In this document: one piece after another, positions 39,855 through 39,871 of the stretch | Numbering within the stretch: position 1 is the first letter of the stretch | Layout: every line of letters starts with the position of its first letter | Source of the DNA: an uncultured Clostridia bacterium | Lineage (GTDB): Bacteria > Bacillota > Clostridia > TANB77 > CAG-508 | Direction of reading: 5' to 3' | Assembly (NCBI GenBank): GCA_944388775.1 | Contig: CALXKC010000009.1 | Coordinates: 1-39,871 of the forward strand | Length of the DNA: 39,871 nucleotides | The notes under the pieces: model-generated | The model's input: the letters and a program-made list of their open reading frames with translations, nothing else | Told to the model about the DNA's origin: nothing | Databases searched by the model: none | Made by a program: the position numbers and the translations under genes

Positions 39855-39871
39855 TCAAAAGTTTAGGGGGT

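Larger units (their letters stand above)
34882..39871. mobile_element. Left part of a mobilizable element in tRNA-Leu, carrying a DGR
   Basis: From the tRNA scar rightwards the chromosomal gene order ends and small AT-rich genes follow: oriT-like hairpins, a MobV relaxase, an XRE regulator, and the retroelement cassette. No integrase or second att site is inside the window; they should lie beyond 39871. The stretch 34882-35318 has no gene; it holds the terminator at 35077-35119 and the oriT-like region. Confidence 0.7.

Overview
The window comes from a very AT-rich, low-GC Gram-positive, endospore-forming bacterium, most likely an uncultured gut-type member of the Clostridia. The support is dpaA (dipicolinate synthase), spoIIM, a SpoVK-type AAA protein, an LtaS-type lipoteichoic acid synthase, TmcAL, QueH and strong GGAG ribosome binding sites. 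Nearly all chromosomal genes lie on the minus strand.

Layout. 1-11.7 kb: the 5' end of a prepilin-like gene, dpaA, uppP, a membrane TPR protein, a DUF4143-type ATPase that is readable only with three +1 shifts, a lytic transglycosylase, polA, a polytopic membrane protein and the SpoVK-like ATPase. 11.86-19.0 kb: a six-gene defence operon, in transcription order a DUF2779 protein, a PD-(D/E)XK nuclease gene broken by one stop codon, an unknown protein, a WYL regulator, a McrB-like motor and a LlaJI/McrC-like nuclease, closed by a strong terminator. 19.1-20.0 kb: nadE, again readable only with one +1 shift. 20.1-22.1 kb: two plus-strand genes, an AraC-type regulator and a radical SAM gene with foreign composition. 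22.2-34.4 kb: nitroreductase, Fic, queH, ruvB, ltaS-like, Alg13/Alg14-like glycosyltransferase pair, xerD, spoIIM, an endonuclease Q-like PHP protein, a degenerate HD protein and rnhA (minus), then tmcAL (plus). 34.8 kb to the right edge: one end of a mobilizable element inserted in a tRNA-Leu 3' end. It carries an oriT-like region, a MobV relaxase, an XRE regulator and a diversity-generating retroelement (DGR).

Two things stand out. (1) Four single-base frame disruptions in two housekeeping-type genes (three in the DUF4143 ATPase, one in nadE) have the same form. The zero frame runs into an in-frame CGG codon followed by A, and skipping its C (+1) to read GGA (Gly) restores the protein, including the first Gly of the Walker A motif and the conserved Gly-Asp of NadE. 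A by-eye scan of every other chromosomal gene found no in-frame CGG except one in the apparently foreign radical SAM gene. This suggests that CGG is unassigned or starved and acts as a +1 recoding signal. (2) The DGR has a 152-base template repeat and variable repeat aligned without gaps. They differ at 26 positions, and all 26 are adenines in the template. An Avd protein and two MutS-like (MSL) accessory proteins are present. The only reverse transcriptase in view, convergent with the template, lacks the segment carrying catalytic motif A and contains a -1 frame break, so it looks dead or dependent on another copy.

All calls come from reading the sequence and translations without database searches.
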